Shown in pieces: positions 1 to 10,419 of a stretch of DNA of 64,000 nt. The DNA lies in the NCBI GenBank assembly GCA_947631685.1, contig CANRMI010000001.1:333204-397203 (forward strand), in the 5' to 3' direction. A program made the translations under genes and the position numbers. This stretch comes from an uncultured Lachnospiraceae bacterium. GTDB taxonomy: Bacteria > Bacillota > Clostridia > Lachnospirales > Lachnospiraceae. Below the pieces are notes generated by a model, which saw only the letters and a list, made by a program, of their open reading frames with translations, had not been told where the DNA came from and did no database searches. Positions within the stretch are counted from its first letter, which is position 1. Every line of letters begins with the position of its first letter.

Positions 1-347
1 AAGGCGCGGGCGTCATGGAAGAGGACGGAATAAAACGCCGGGAGGGAGAGCGGATCTTAGCCCGCCTCAAAGAAGACGCCTACGTGATCACCTTGGAGAT
101 CTTGGGTGAAAGACTGGACTCACCGGCCTTTGCCGGCCTGCTGGAACAGATTGCCCTGAGGGGAAAAAGCCATATTCAGTTTGTGATCGGAGGCTCTCTG
201 GGCCTCCATGAGTCTGTCAGCGCGAGAGCGGATAAGAAGCTGAGTTTTTCCGATATGACCTTTCCGCATCAACTGATGAGAGTGATCTTAAGTGAGCAGA
301 TCTACAGAGGATACCGTATTATAAACGGGGAACCCTATCATAAATAA
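1..347 (+). CDS. rlmH: 23S rRNA (pseudouridine1915-N3)-methyltransferase RlmH, 5'-partial
   Basis: The reading frame is open from the left edge of the window, so the N-terminal part (about 45 residues of a usual ~159) is missing. RlmH is a SPOUT-fold methyltransferase that methylates pseudouridine 1915 in helix 69 of 23S rRNA on the assembled 70S ribosome, using S-adenosylmethionine. The visible part holds the family's SAM-binding trefoil knot: the glycine-rich FVIGGSLGL segment, then LSFSDMTFPHQLMR and the invariant C-terminal end YRIINGEPYHK. The ATG at 15 is internal, not the start. It is followed after 30 bases by lgt on the same strand. The identification rests on the highly conserved knot and terminal residues. 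Confidence 0.96.
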   Translation, partial: GAGVMEEDGIKRREGERILARLKEDAYVITLEILGERLDSPAFAGLLEQIALRGKSHIQFVIGGSLGLHESVSARADKKLSFSDMTFPHQLMRVILSEQIYRGYRIINGEPYHK

Positions 348-377
348 TGCCGCTGCTTTTTGGAGGTCTTATGTATT

Positions 378-1145
378 ATGTATAACGATCTATTTTCTAT
401 CGGTCCCATTACCATCCATACCTACGGTCTGATGATATTTTTAGGTGTGATCGCGGCGCTTTTTACGGGAGAGGCGAGAGCGAAGAAGAGAAATATGGAC
501 GCGGACGCGCTCTATACCATGACGTTTTTGTGCGTGGTACTGGGCTTTTGCGCGGCTAAGGTGCTGTTTTGCATTGTGGAATGGAAACAGTTCATCCAAA
601 ACCCTTTCAGTGTCCTGACTGCCAGTGGCTTTGTGGTCTACGGCGGTATTCTGGGAGGCGTTGTGACCGCGTACGTCTATTGCAGGCTCAGGAAACTTTC
701 TTTTGTGGATTACTTTGACCTGATGATGCCGTCGGTGGCTCTGGCCCAGGGCTTCGGAAGGCTGGGGTGTTTTTTTGCGGGCTGCTGTTACGGGCGGGAA
801 ACGGATTCCTTTATCGGGATCGCCTTTTCCCATTCCGACTATGCCCCCAATGGAGTGAAGTTGATACCCACCCAGCTTTTTTCCAGCGCGGGCATGTTTG
901 TGATCGCGGGGTTTTTGTTCTGGTATGGCCGGAAAGAACGGCAAAAGGCCCAGGTGGGAGCTCTGTATCTGATATTGTACAGCATCGGCAGGTTTACAAT
1001 TGAGTTTTTCAGAAATGATTACCGGGGGACGGTGGGCATCTTTTCCACGTCCCAGTTTATTTCGTTCTTTGTACTGGCGTTGGGAATCTTTCTGTTTTTC
1101 AGGAAAAATACAAAAAAAGCAAAAGCGGAGCCGGAGGAATCATGA
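378..1145 (+). CDS. lgt: Prolipoprotein diacylglyceryl transferase
   Basis: Lgt is the polytopic membrane enzyme that transfers diacylglycerol from phosphatidylglycerol to the lipobox cysteine of prelipoproteins, the first step of lipoprotein maturation. The protein (255 aa) has about seven hydrophobic segments and the Lgt signature GFGRLGCFFAGCCYG at residues 125-139. The ATG at 378 is preferred because GGAGG lies at 362-366 and the protein then begins MYNDLFSIGP like other Lgt proteins; a TTG at 360 in frame is less likely. At the place where E. coli Lgt has the essential H103-G-G motif this protein reads Y88-G-G, which I believe is common in Clostridia. The later step enzyme lspA is also in this window (44416). 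Confidence 0.96.
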   Translation: MYNDLFSIGPITIHTYGLMIFLGVIAALFTGEARAKKRNMDADALYTMTFLCVVLGFCAAKVLFCIVEWKQFIQNPFSVLTASGFVVYGGILGGVVTAYVYCRLRKLSFVDYFDLMMPSVALAQGFGRLGCFFAGCCYGRETDSFIGIAFSHSDYAPNGVKLIPTQLFSSAGMFVIAGFLFWYGRKERQKAQVGALYLILYSIGRFTIEFFRNDYRGTVGIFSTSQFISFFVLALGIFLFFRKNTKKAKAEPEES

Positions 1146-1172
1146 GGGCTTTGCCGGTAAAGTGAGGAAAGT

Positions 1173-1877
1173 ATGGGAGCGTTTGTGGAATTTCAGGCTG
1201 TGGATAAGATATACCAGTCCGGGGAGGTCTCCATTCAGGCGTTAAAAGACGTGAACTTTGAGATAAATCAGGGAGAGTTCTGCGTCATTGTAGGGGCTTC
1301 CGGCGCGGGAAAAACCACTATTTTAAATATTCTGGGGGGAATGGATACCCTGACGGCCGGAAAGGTCTTTCTGGACGGACAGGAGATCTCCGCCTATAAC
1401 AAAAAGCAGCTGACGGCCTACAGACGCTACGACGTAGGCTTTGTGTTTCAGTTTTATAATCTGGTGCAGAATCTCACCGCCTTAGAAAATGTGGAACTGG
1501 CGGCCCAGATCTGCAAGGAGCCGCTGGATGCCATGGAGGTCCTTGAAGATGTGGGATTAAAGGAGCGGAGTAAGAATTTCCCAGCTCAGCTTTCAGGCGG
1601 GGAACAGCAGCGGGTAGCCATAGCCAGAGCGCTGGCCAAGAATCCCAAGCTGCTCTTGTGTGACGAGCCCACCGGCGCCCTGGATTACAACACGGGAAAA
1701 GCCGTTTTGAAGCTGTTGCAGGACACCTGCAGGCAGAAAGGGAAAACGGTGGTGGTGATCACCCACAATCAGGCTCTGACCGCCATGGCAGACCGCATCA
1801 TTACCGTAAAAAGCGGTACGGTGCAGAGTATGCGCCTCAATGAGAAAAAAGTGAATGTGGAAGAGATCGAGTGGTAG
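1173..1877 (+). CDS. ABC transporter ATP-binding protein, MacB/LolD type
   Basis: This 234-residue ATPase has Walker [10 protein letters not shown] (41-49), the Q-loop region VFQFYNL (91-97), the ABC signature LSGGEQQ (140-146) and Walker B LLLCDEPT (160-167) followed by GALD, the pattern of the MacB/LolD/FtsE branch that pairs with FtsX-fold permeases. Such pairs are mechanotransmission-type transporters rather than classical pumps. The next gene, two bases downstream, is a FtsX-fold permease, so the two almost certainly form one complex. GAGGAAAG just upstream serves as ribosome binding site. The substrate cannot be told from sequence. Confidence 0.93.
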   Translation: MGAFVEFQAVDKIYQSGEVSIQALKDVNFEINQGEFCVIVGASGAGKTTILNILGGMDTLTAGKVFLDGQEISAYNKKQLTAYRRYDVGFVFQFYNLVQNLTALENVELAAQICKEPLDAMEVLEDVGLKERSKNFPAQLSGGEQQRVAIARALAKNPKLLLCDEPTGALDYNTGKAVLKLLQDTCRQKGKTVVVITHNQALTAMADRIITVKSGTVQSMRLNEKKVNVEEIEW

Positions 1878-1879
1878 CC

Positions 1880-4800
1880 ATGGGTTCGATGATGAGAAAA
1901 AGCACGTTTCGGGAAATCAAACAGAGCTTCGGCAGATATTTTGCCATTCTGGCGATCATTGCGCTGGGAGTGGGCTTTTTCGCAGGCTTGAAGGTTACGA
2001 AGCCGGTGATGTTAAATTCCGCCAACGCCTATCTGACAGAAAAGCAGTTCTATGATTACAGGCTGCTCTCCACGCTTGGATTTGAGGAAGAGGACGTGGA
2101 AGCCCTTGCGGCCAGGGAGGGCGTGCGCGCTGTGGAAGGCGCTGTTTCTCTGGATATTCTATTTGAGGATGCGGCGGGAAATGAGGGAGTCATCAAGGCC
2201 CATTCCCTGCCTGAAAATATCAACGGGCTCAGGCTGCTTTGCGGCAGGATGCCCCAGGAGGCTGACGAATGTGTGGTGGATTCCCTGCTTTATGATGAAA
2301 GCGCCATAGGCAGCCGGGTGATACTCTCCGTAAACAATAGCAAAGAGGATCTGGAGCAGTTTACATACAAAGAATACGAGATCACAGGTATCGTGGAATC
2401 CTCTTACTATATCCAGTTCGAGAGAGGAAACACTTCTCTGGGAAACGGTATGATAGACGGATTTATGTATCTGCCGAAAGAGGGGTTCCAGACAGAATAC
2501 TATACGGAGATCTTTGTGAAATTCGATGAGGACTATCCTCTGTATTCTGATGCGTATAAGGATTTTCTGGAAGAAAAGGAGCCTCTCTGGGAAGCGTACT
2601 GCGAGGAGCAGGGAGAGCGCCGTTATCAGGATATTCTCGCCCAGGCAAACGAGGAACTGGATGACGCGAAAAGGGAATTGGAAGAGCAAAAGGCCGATGC
2701 CCAAAAGGAACTGGCGGATGCCAAAAAGGAACTGGACGATGCACAGGCTCAAATAGAAGAGGGAGAAGAGAGCTTGGAGGAGGCCAGGCGGGAACTGGCG
2801 GACGCGAAGCGGACTCTGACACAGAAGGAGCAGGAACTGGCGGATGCCGAGGCTGTGCTGGCGCAGAATGAGGCAGACCTGGCGGAAGCGGAGGCCGCTA
2901 TCACGGAAAATGAGGCGCTTTTGGCAGAAAAGCGTAAGGAATATGAGAGCGGTATGGCCTCTTATGAGTCCGGCAGCGCCCAGGTGTCCAATACCATCAG
3001 TACCCTGGAGAACGCCATGTCCCAGATTCGGCAGGGAGAAGCGGAAATAGCGGACAACGAGGGAACTATCGCGGCGTCAAAAGCGGCCTTGGAAGCGCTG
3101 CTGGCGGATCCTGGGCTCGATTCGACTTTGAAGGATCAATATCAGGCACAACTAGCTGGGCTGGAGCAGACGGAACTTCTGCTCCAGGATAAGAAGGAGG
3201 AGCTGTACGCGAAAAAGGAACAGGTCCAGAGCGGCCTTTCCCAGGCTTACGGGGCCCGCTCCCAGTTAAACGGCGCGGCTTCACAGCTGGCAGAAGCCAG
3301 GATTCAGTTAGAGGCCGGAGAAGCGGAACTGGCCCAGGCCAGGGCGGAACTGGAGACGGGAAGGACACAGCTGGCAGAAGCTAAGTCTCAGCTGGAAGAG
3401 GGGAAAATACAGCTGGCAGACGGCAGGGAGGAACTGGCGGAAGCCGGAAAAACCCTGGAAGAAAAGGAAGAGGAGCTGGAAGAAGCCCGGACGGAATGGA
3501 CGGACGGAATGCAGGAATATGAAGACGCCTGCAGGGAATATGAGGAGGAGACCGGAAAAGCGGAGGCCGAGATCGCGGACGCTGAGCAGGAGATCGCGGA
3601 TATTCAGAAACCGGAGACCTATGTGCTGGGCAGAAATACCAATATCGGCTATGTGTGTCTGGAGAGTGACTCCAACATTGTAGCCGGCGTGGCCAATGTG
3701 TTTCCCATTTTCTTCTTTTTGGTCGCGGCTCTGGTCTGTGTTACCACCATGAACCGCATGGTGGAGGAGCAGCGTACCCAGATCGGGGTACTGAAAGCGC
3801 TGGGGTATGGAGAGGGAGCCATTATGGGAAAATATCTCTTTTATTCCGGCAGTGCGGCGCTCATAGGCTGCGTGGGAGGCTTTTTCCTCGGAACATGGCT
3901 GTTTCCCAAGGTGATCTGGATTGCCTACAGGATGATGTACAGAATGGGCGAGATGCGGTATCTTTTTGACTGGAAAATGGCGCTGATTTCCCTGGCTGCG
4001 GCCATAGCCTGTTCCATGGGCACTACCTGGCTTTCCATTCGCTACGAGCTGCGGGAGCAGGCAGCGATGCTGATGCGCCCGAAATCGCCCAAAGCCGGAA
4101 AGCGGGTGTTCTTAGAGAGAATCTCTTTTCTTTGGAAGCGCCTGAACTTTCTGCAGAAGGTTTCGGTCCGCAATATTGTCCGGTATAAGAAGCGCTTTTT
4201 CATGATGGTTGTGGGTATCAGCGGCTGTACCGCGCTTTTGGTGACCGGATTCGGCGTCAGGGACTCCGTGACCAATATCGCGGATGAGCAGTTTGAAGAG
4301 ATACATCTCTACGATCTGAGTGTGGTGTTAAAGGACGGAGAAGAAGCAGCGGGCACTTCTACCGGCGCCAGTCAGACGGAAGCTCTCAGGCAGCGGGTTG
4401 CGGATGAATTTGGAGGAGAGAGCCAGCTTTCCATGGAAACCACCATGGATCTGGTGGTGGAAGACCAGATTAAATCGGTCAATATTATTGTGGCAAAGGA
4501 GCCGGAGGATATAGGGACGTTTATCAATCTGCATACGAAGGAGAAAGAGCCGATCGCCTATCCTTCTCCCGGCGAGGCCGTGATAACGGACAAGATAGCA
4601 AAAACCTACGGCCTGAAAATAGGGGACAGCATTGTCCTGCGGGATGAAAACATGCAGGAGATACAAGCTGTGGTTTCCGGCATCTGTGAAAATTATATTT
4701 ACAATTATGTATACCTCAATCCGGAATCCTACTTAGACAGCATGGGAGAACTGGTCTGCAAAAACCTTTACGTGGAACTGCCAGAGGGAACGGATCCCCA

Positions 4801-5296
4801 CGGGGCGGCTGCGGCGATCATGCAGGAAGAATGCGTCACTTCCGTTGTTGTGACGGAGGATATACAGGTGCGTATTTCCAGCATGATGGGAAGCATGAAC
4901 TATATTGTACTTCTGGTGATCGCCAGTGCGGCAGCGTTGGCGTTTATCGTCCTATACAATCTGAGCAATATCAATATTACGGAGCGGATACGGGAGATCG
5001 CCACCATCAAGGTGCTGGGCTTTTTTAAGAAAGAGACGGCTTCCTATGTGTTCAGGGAAAATATCGTCCTGACGGCCATAGGCTGCGGCGTTGGCCTGAT
5101 CCTGGGCAAGCTGCTGCATATCTATGTGATGCATGAGATCAACATCGATATGGTATCTTTTGATGTTCATGTAAGCCTGGCCGGGTATCTGATCAGTATC
5201 CTGCTTACCTTTGTGTTTACCTGGGGAGTCAATCTCATCATGTCGGGCAAACTGGAGGGAATCAATATGGCGGAATCCCTGAAGTCTGTAGATTAA
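1880..5296 (+). CDS. FtsX-like ABC permease with a very long extracytoplasmic coiled coil
   Basis: This ~1138-residue permease is the partner of the preceding ATPase. It has one membrane segment near residues 15-35, a large outside region, three membrane segments near 620-760, a further segment near 780-800 and four-helix-type FtsX domains at both the middle and the C-terminus (last segments near 1010-1120). Between about residues 250 and 575 the outside region is an almost uninterrupted heptad-rich coiled coil made of repeated A/E/L/K/D/Q units such as ELADAKKELDDAQ. Family FtsX/MacB permeases are usually 400-850 aa; the extra length is the coiled coil. The start could be GTG 1871, ATG 1880 or ATG 1889; ATG 1880 follows the upstream stop by two bases. 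Similar proteins occur in Lachnospiraceae and lactobacilli, with unknown substrate; a role in wall-spanning signalling or lipoprotein/peptide export is a guess. Confidence 0.9.
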   Translation: MGSMMRKSTFREIKQSFGRYFAILAIIALGVGFFAGLKVTKPVMLNSANAYLTEKQFYDYRLLSTLGFEEEDVEALAAREGVRAVEGAVSLDILFEDAAGNEGVIKAHSLPENINGLRLLCGRMPQEADECVVDSLLYDESAIGSRVILSVNNSKEDLEQFTYKEYEITGIVESSYYIQFERGNTSLGNGMIDGFMYLPKEGFQTEYYTEIFVKFDEDYPLYSDAYKDFLEEKEPLWEAYCEEQGERRYQDILAQANEELDDAKRELEEQKADAQKELADAKKELDDAQAQIEEGEESLEEARRELADAKRTLTQKEQELADAEAVLAQNEADLAEAEAAITENEALLAEKRKEYESGMASYESGSAQVSNTISTLENAMSQIRQGEAEIADNEGTIAASKAALEALLADPGLDSTLKDQYQAQLAGLEQTELLLQDKKEELYAKKEQVQSGLSQAYGARSQLNGAASQLAEARIQLEAGEAELAQARAELETGRTQLAEAKSQLEEGKIQLADGREELAEAGKTLEEKEEELEEARTEWTDGMQEYEDACREYEEETGKAEAEIADAEQEIADIQKPETYVLGRNTNIGYVCLESDSNIVAGVANVFPIFFFLVAALVCVTTMNRMVEEQRTQIGVLKALGYGEGAIMGKYLFYSGSAALIGCVGGFFLGTWLFPKVIWIAYRMMYRMGEMRYLFDWKMALISLAAAIACSMGTTWLSIRYELREQAAMLMRPKSPKAGKRVFLERISFLWKRLNFLQKVSVRNIVRYKKRFFMMVVGISGCTALLVTGFGVRDSVTNIADEQFEEIHLYDLSVVLKDGEEAAGTSTGASQTEALRQRVADEFGGESQLSMETTMDLVVEDQIKSVNIIVAKEPEDIGTFINLHTKEKEPIAYPSPGEAVITDKIAKTYGLKIGDSIVLRDENMQEIQAVVSGICENYIYNYVYLNPESYLDSMGELVCKNLYVELPEGTDPHGAAAAIMQEECVTSVVVTEDIQVRISSMMGSMNYIVLLVIASAAALAFIVLYNLSNINITERIREIATIKVLGFFKKETASYVFRENIVLTAIGCGVGLILGKLLHIYVMHEINIDMVSFDVHVSLAGYLISILLTFVFTWGVNLIMSGKLEGINMAESLKSVD

Positions 5297-5324
5297 AGAA
5301 AATGACGGAAAGGCGGAGTTTCTT

Positions 5325-6629
5325 ATGAGAATGTATGACCTGATCGTGAAAAAAAGAAACGGAGGGTTTCTTCGTCCGGAGGAGATCCGCTATATGGTGG
5401 AGGAGTATACCCGGGGAAATATTCCGGATTACCAGATGTCCGCCATGATGATGGCAATATATTTTCGGGGTATGAACGAAGAAGAGACACTGGAACTCAC
5501 GCTGGCCATGGAGCAGAGCGGGGAAATACTGGATTTAAGCGGCATCAGGGGAATCAAGGTGGATAAGCATTCCACCGGCGGCGTAGGGGACAAGACTTCC
5601 CTGGCGTTGGCCCCCATGGTCGCGTCCTGCGGCGTGCCCGTGGCGAAAATGAGCGGCAGGGGGCTTGGGCATACGGGAGGCACCATTGACAAGCTGGAAA
5701 GCTTCCCCGGGTTTACTACAGAGCTGACGCCTGATTGTTTTATGGAAAATGTCAACCGCATCGGGATCGCCATTATGGGGCAGAGCGCCAAGCTGGCGCC
5801 GGCGGACAAAAAACTCTACGCCTTACGGGATGTGACAGGAACCGTGGACAATATGTCCCTGATCGCCAGCTCCATTATGAGTAAAAAGCTGGCATCCGGT
5901 GCCGACGCCATTGTACTGGACGTAAAGACCGGCAGCGGCGCCTTTATGAAAAAGGAAGAGGACGCCTATGCTTTAGCAAGAGAAATGGTGCGTATCGGAA
6001 AGGGTGCCGGAAAGCGGATGGCAGCCGTCATCTCCGATATGGACCAGCCGCTGGGGTACGCGGTGGGAAACGCGCTGGAGGTAAAGGAAGCCATTGCCAC
6101 CCTGAAAGGGGAGGGACCGGCGGATTTTATGGAACTGTGCCTCACCCTTGGAAGTCAGATGCTGCTGGCAGGCGGAAAGGCAGAAGACGAGGCCCGGGCC
6201 AAGGAGCTGCTGCAGCAGGTCCTGCGGGACGGAAGGGCCCTGAAAAAGCTGGCGGAATTTGTAGAGGCCCAGGGTGGGGATTCCGCCGCGGTGTATGATG
6301 AAAGTCTTTTGCCTAAAGCGGATTATGAGGAGCCATGCCTGTCTGTGAAAGAGGGCTATGTCAGCCGCATAGACTGTGAAGAGGTGGGCATCTGTTCCCT
6401 GCTTTTAGGCGGAGGACGGGAAACCAAGGAGAGCGTGATCGACTTGTCTGTAGGTATCGTGCTTTTGAAGAAAAAGGGGGACTATGTAAAGCGCGGGGAG
6501 GCTTTGGCTCTGCTGTATGCCAATGACAGAGAGAAGCTGCGGAATGCCCTGACGCGCCTTTTAGGGGCCTATGAGCTCTCGGACGAAAAGCCCGGGCCAG
6601 TTCCTCTTATTAAGGGAATCCTGCGATAG
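5325..6629 (+). CDS. pdp: Pyrimidine-nucleoside phosphorylase
   Basis: This 434-residue cytoplasmic enzyme splits uridine, thymidine and deoxyuridine with phosphate into the free base and (deoxy)ribose-1-phosphate for pyrimidine salvage. The thymidine/pyrimidine phosphorylase signature SGRGLGHTGGTIDKLE lies near residue 110, preceded by the phosphate-binding KHSTGGVGDKTS motif near residue 82. Length and domain order (alpha domain, alpha/beta domain, C-terminal PYNP domain) match the family. The ATG at 5325 has AAGGCGGAG upstream. It stands alone between the ABC transporter and the sporulation genes. Thymidine phosphorylase (deoA) is the main alternative; Firmicute enzymes are usually broad-specificity Pdp. 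Confidence 0.95.
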   Translation: MRMYDLIVKKRNGGFLRPEEIRYMVEEYTRGNIPDYQMSAMMMAIYFRGMNEEETLELTLAMEQSGEILDLSGIRGIKVDKHSTGGVGDKTSLALAPMVASCGVPVAKMSGRGLGHTGGTIDKLESFPGFTTELTPDCFMENVNRIGIAIMGQSAKLAPADKKLYALRDVTGTVDNMSLIASSIMSKKLASGADAIVLDVKTGSGAFMKKEEDAYALAREMVRIGKGAGKRMAAVISDMDQPLGYAVGNALEVKEAIATLKGEGPADFMELCLTLGSQMLLAGGKAEDEARAKELLQQVLRDGRALKKLAEFVEAQGGDSAAVYDESLLPKADYEEPCLSVKEGYVSRIDCEEVGICSLLLGGGRETKESVIDLSVGIVLLKKKGDYVKRGEALALLYANDREKLRNALTRLLGAYELSDEKPGPVPLIKGILR

Positions 6630-6679
6630 CATTTCCGCAAATCAGGCATGAGAACCCGCCTGCCGGAATATAGTGTACT

Positions 6680-6973
6680 ATGAAAAAGAAACAGAAAACG
6701 GTACAGCAGAGGGAATCGAAGAAGGAATTACTGGTGGAATCGTTAAGGCTGCCCAAGGATATGGTGCTGGGGGCCTTTATGCTGTCCATGACCGGCAACA
6801 GAGAGGCTTTTATTGAAAACTACAGGGGAATCTTAGAATATACGGATACCTGCATTCTGCTCCAGACAAAAAGCGGACAGGTGCGTTTTGAAGGAACGGG
6901 ACTTGTGATCGAATATTATACCAATGAGGACATGAAGATCGGCGGATACATTGAGAAAGTAATATTCGTATAA
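6680..6973 (+). CDS. yqfC: Sporulation protein YqfC (YabP/YqfC family)
   Basis: This 97-residue protein matches the small YabP/YqfC family: a short basic N-terminus, then the conserved run from LPKDMVLGAFMLSMTGNREA to the central IENYRGILEYT and a beta-rich C-terminal end. In Bacillus yqfC and yqfD are transcribed together in the mother cell under sigma-E; a biochemical function is not established. Here yqfD follows 14 bases later, then phoH, so the ancestral order yqfC-yqfD-phoH is kept. The ribosome binding site (GGAATA, 6665-6670) is weak. No clear promoter could be assigned. Confidence 0.92.
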   Translation: MKKKQKTVQQRESKKELLVESLRLPKDMVLGAFMLSMTGNREAFIENYRGILEYTDTCILLQTKSGQVRFEGTGLVIEYYTNEDMKIGGYIEKVIFV

Positions 6974-6987
6974 GGAGCAGGCGGCGG

Positions 6988-8216
6988 GTGATCGGGTTTT
7001 TAAAATGGCTTAAGGGATATGTAAGGATCAAAATGTGGGGCTTTGCGCCGGAACGTTTTTTTAATCTTTGCAGCAATAAAAATATCCTTTTGTGGAATAT
7101 TAAAAAAGAAGGAGATATTTACTATCTCTGCATCAGTCTTGCAGGCTTTTACCGTTTAAAAGAGATCACAAGAAAAACGGGAACCAGGGCAGTCATTCTG
7201 AAAAGATGCGGGCTGCCCTTTTTAGTGCCGAAGCTTCTCTCCAGGAAGGTATTTGTGCTGGGACTTCTGGCGGCCTGCTTTTTCTGGTTCTGGTCTTCCC
7301 ACTATATCTGGGAGATCAAACTGGAGGGAAATTTGAATATTACCGAGGACGTATTCCTGGAATTTCTGGAAGAGAGGGGCATACGGGTGGGAATGCCCAG
7401 CGAGGATCTGGACATAGAAGAACTGGAAAAGGAAATCCGCCGGGAATTTCAGGAGATCACATGGACTTCCGCAAAACTCTCCGGCACCAGCCTGGAAATT
7501 TCCGTAAAGGAAAACGACGCGCTCTACGCGCCCATGCAGGAAGATATTGTTTCGGACCTCTACGCGGACAAGGATGGGCTGATCGTGTCCATGATCGTGC
7601 GTTCCGGCGTACCCCAGGTAAAGATCGGGGACAGGGTAGAGGAAGGCTGCCTGCTGGTGGACGGCAGAGTGCCGGTGTACAATGAGGATACCACCGTCCG
7701 CAAATATCAGTATATGCGTTCGGACGCGGACATTTATGTGCAGCGGGTGGAGGAGGTACACGAGGAGCTTCCCTTCTACTATCTGGAGAAGGTCTACACG
7801 GGCAGGGAGCAGGAGAGCCGTTACATCAAGCTTTTCGGCAGGATGTTGGAGATTGGCGGGAGCTGTGATTTTACGGTCTATGATACGGTGATAACGGAGA
7901 AGGAATTTGAACCGTTAAAGGGCCTTACGCTGCCCGTGGTGCTGGGCAATAGATGCTATAGGGAGTATCAGAATACCGAGCGTTTATATACCGTGGAAGA
8001 CGCAAAAGCGATCCTGGCCGAAAAATATTCTATATTTCTTTCAGGTTTAGAGGAAAAAGGGGTACAAATTATTGAAAAAGATGTTAAAATAGAAACAGGC
8101 AGCGACAGATGGACGCTGACGGGAGAACTGCAGGTTATAGAAAAAATAGGAACGGAGGTTCCTTTTACGGAGGAAAGCGGGGCACAGCAAGAGGTGCCGT
8201 CAGAAACGGAACAGGA

Positions 8217-8220
<4 letters not shown>
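6988..8220 (+). CDS. yqfD: Sporulation protein YqfD
   Basis: YqfD is a sporulation-associated membrane protein conserved with yqfC; its precise role is unknown. The 410-residue protein begins at a GTG (6988) with AAGGAG 12 bases upstream. It has an N-terminal cytoplasmic domain (1-85), one membrane helix near residues 88-105 (VFVLGLLAACFFWFWSS) and an outside part starting with a POTRA/FtsQ-like stretch (IKLEGNLNITEDVFLEFLEERGI near 110-135). The C-terminus is acidic and glutamine/threonine rich. The stop overlaps the phoH start in an ATGA, so translation of the two is probably coupled. Confidence 0.93.
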
Positions 8221-9201
<981 letters not shown>

Positions 9202-9215
<14 letters not shown>

Positions 9216-10419
9216 GACGGAAAACAAAAAAAGAATATTCTTAAATCATCCCATATGCTGCGGGCTGTTGTTGCTTTTGGTGACAACGGCCGGGACACTT
9301 TTGCTGTGCTTTTTAAAAGGCTGCAGTCCCATGGACATGCTTCGGAATGTAGTCTTAAGCGGAACGGGCTGTTTCGGGCTGCTCTTCCTTATGGCGCAGG
9401 CTGAGGAAAAAAATCTTTACGGGTTTGACAATGGAGCGCATCTGCTGCGGTTTGCGCTGCTGTATGCCCTTTGCTTTCTGCTGGCGGGAGTCTGCGCTTA
9501 TCTGCCGGCGGCAGGATGGCCTTTTCTGACGGTTTTTGTACTGCTGGCCTTATTTTCCAATGCCCTGATCGGCATATGCGCCGGAGGACTTCTCCTGTGC
9601 GTCTCCGTACTTTTGTCAGGCTGCGGCATGGAAGTGTTTGTTTTGTACTTTACCTGCGGTCTGGTTGGCTGCGGGCTCTTTTACCGCTGGCAGACACAGG
9701 AGAGGCTGATCGCGCCGGCGCTGCTTTCCGTGGCGTTCCTTTTTGTGGGGGAAACCGCCTGTGTGGTCATATATGCCAATGAGAGCCTGAAATGGGAGCT
9801 GTTCTTGGTACCTTTTGTCAATGTGCTCCTCAATATCGTGCTTTTGCTTTTGCTGCTGAAGCTGTTCTCCAATCTGGTAATTTATAAATACCGAAACAAA
9901 TACATGGAGATCAACGATCAGGAGTGCGCGCTTTTGGTGGAGCTTAAGGCATATTCCAAAGAGGAGTATTACAGAGCCGTACATACCGCTTATTTTTGCG
10001 GGCGGATCGCCGCAAAGCTGAACCTGGACGCGGAAGCTGCAAAATCCGGCGGATATTATCACCGTATCGGACTCCTGAAAGAAAAGATAAATTGGGAGAA
10101 TACCCAAGAACTGATAAAACCCTATGCTTTTCCGCCGGCAGCGGAGCGGCTTTTGGAGGAATATCTGGAACCCCAAAGGGCTCTGGTAAGCAGGGAGGCG
10201 GCGGTGCTGCTGTTTTCGGACTTAGTGATCTCTTCCATACTGCGGCTTTTAAGGGAGGCACCTTCCCAAAAGATTGATTATGATGCCCTGATCGACAGGA
10301 TCTTTAAAAGAGAGATGGAAAGCACCGTTCTGGAACATTGCGAAATGGCGATGGAAGAGCTGACGGATATGAAAAATACATTCCGGGAGGAAAAGCTTTA
10401 CTATGACTTCTTACATTGA
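9202..10419 (+). CDS. PgpH/YqfF-like 7TM protein with a degenerate HD domain
   Basis: This ~405-residue protein occupies the position of pgpH (yqfF), the c-di-AMP phosphodiesterase, between phoH and ybeY. PgpH is normally ~700 aa: an outside 7TMR-HDED domain, seven membrane helices and a cytoplasmic HD domain. Here the outside domain is absent: about seven to eight hydrophobic segments (residues 15-230) lead straight into an HD-like region (about 250-400). There the hallmark HD pair reads H-R (GYYHRIGL), the central histidine-containing segments are missing, and only the EAAVLLFSDLV stretch, equivalent to the EAAxxMLADSVEA segment, and the terminal helix remain. I infer loss of phosphodiesterase activity, leaving perhaps a sensor or scaffold. 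The start at 9202 overlaps phoH by 14 bases with AAGGA upstream; ATG 9151 is possible. Confidence 0.72.
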
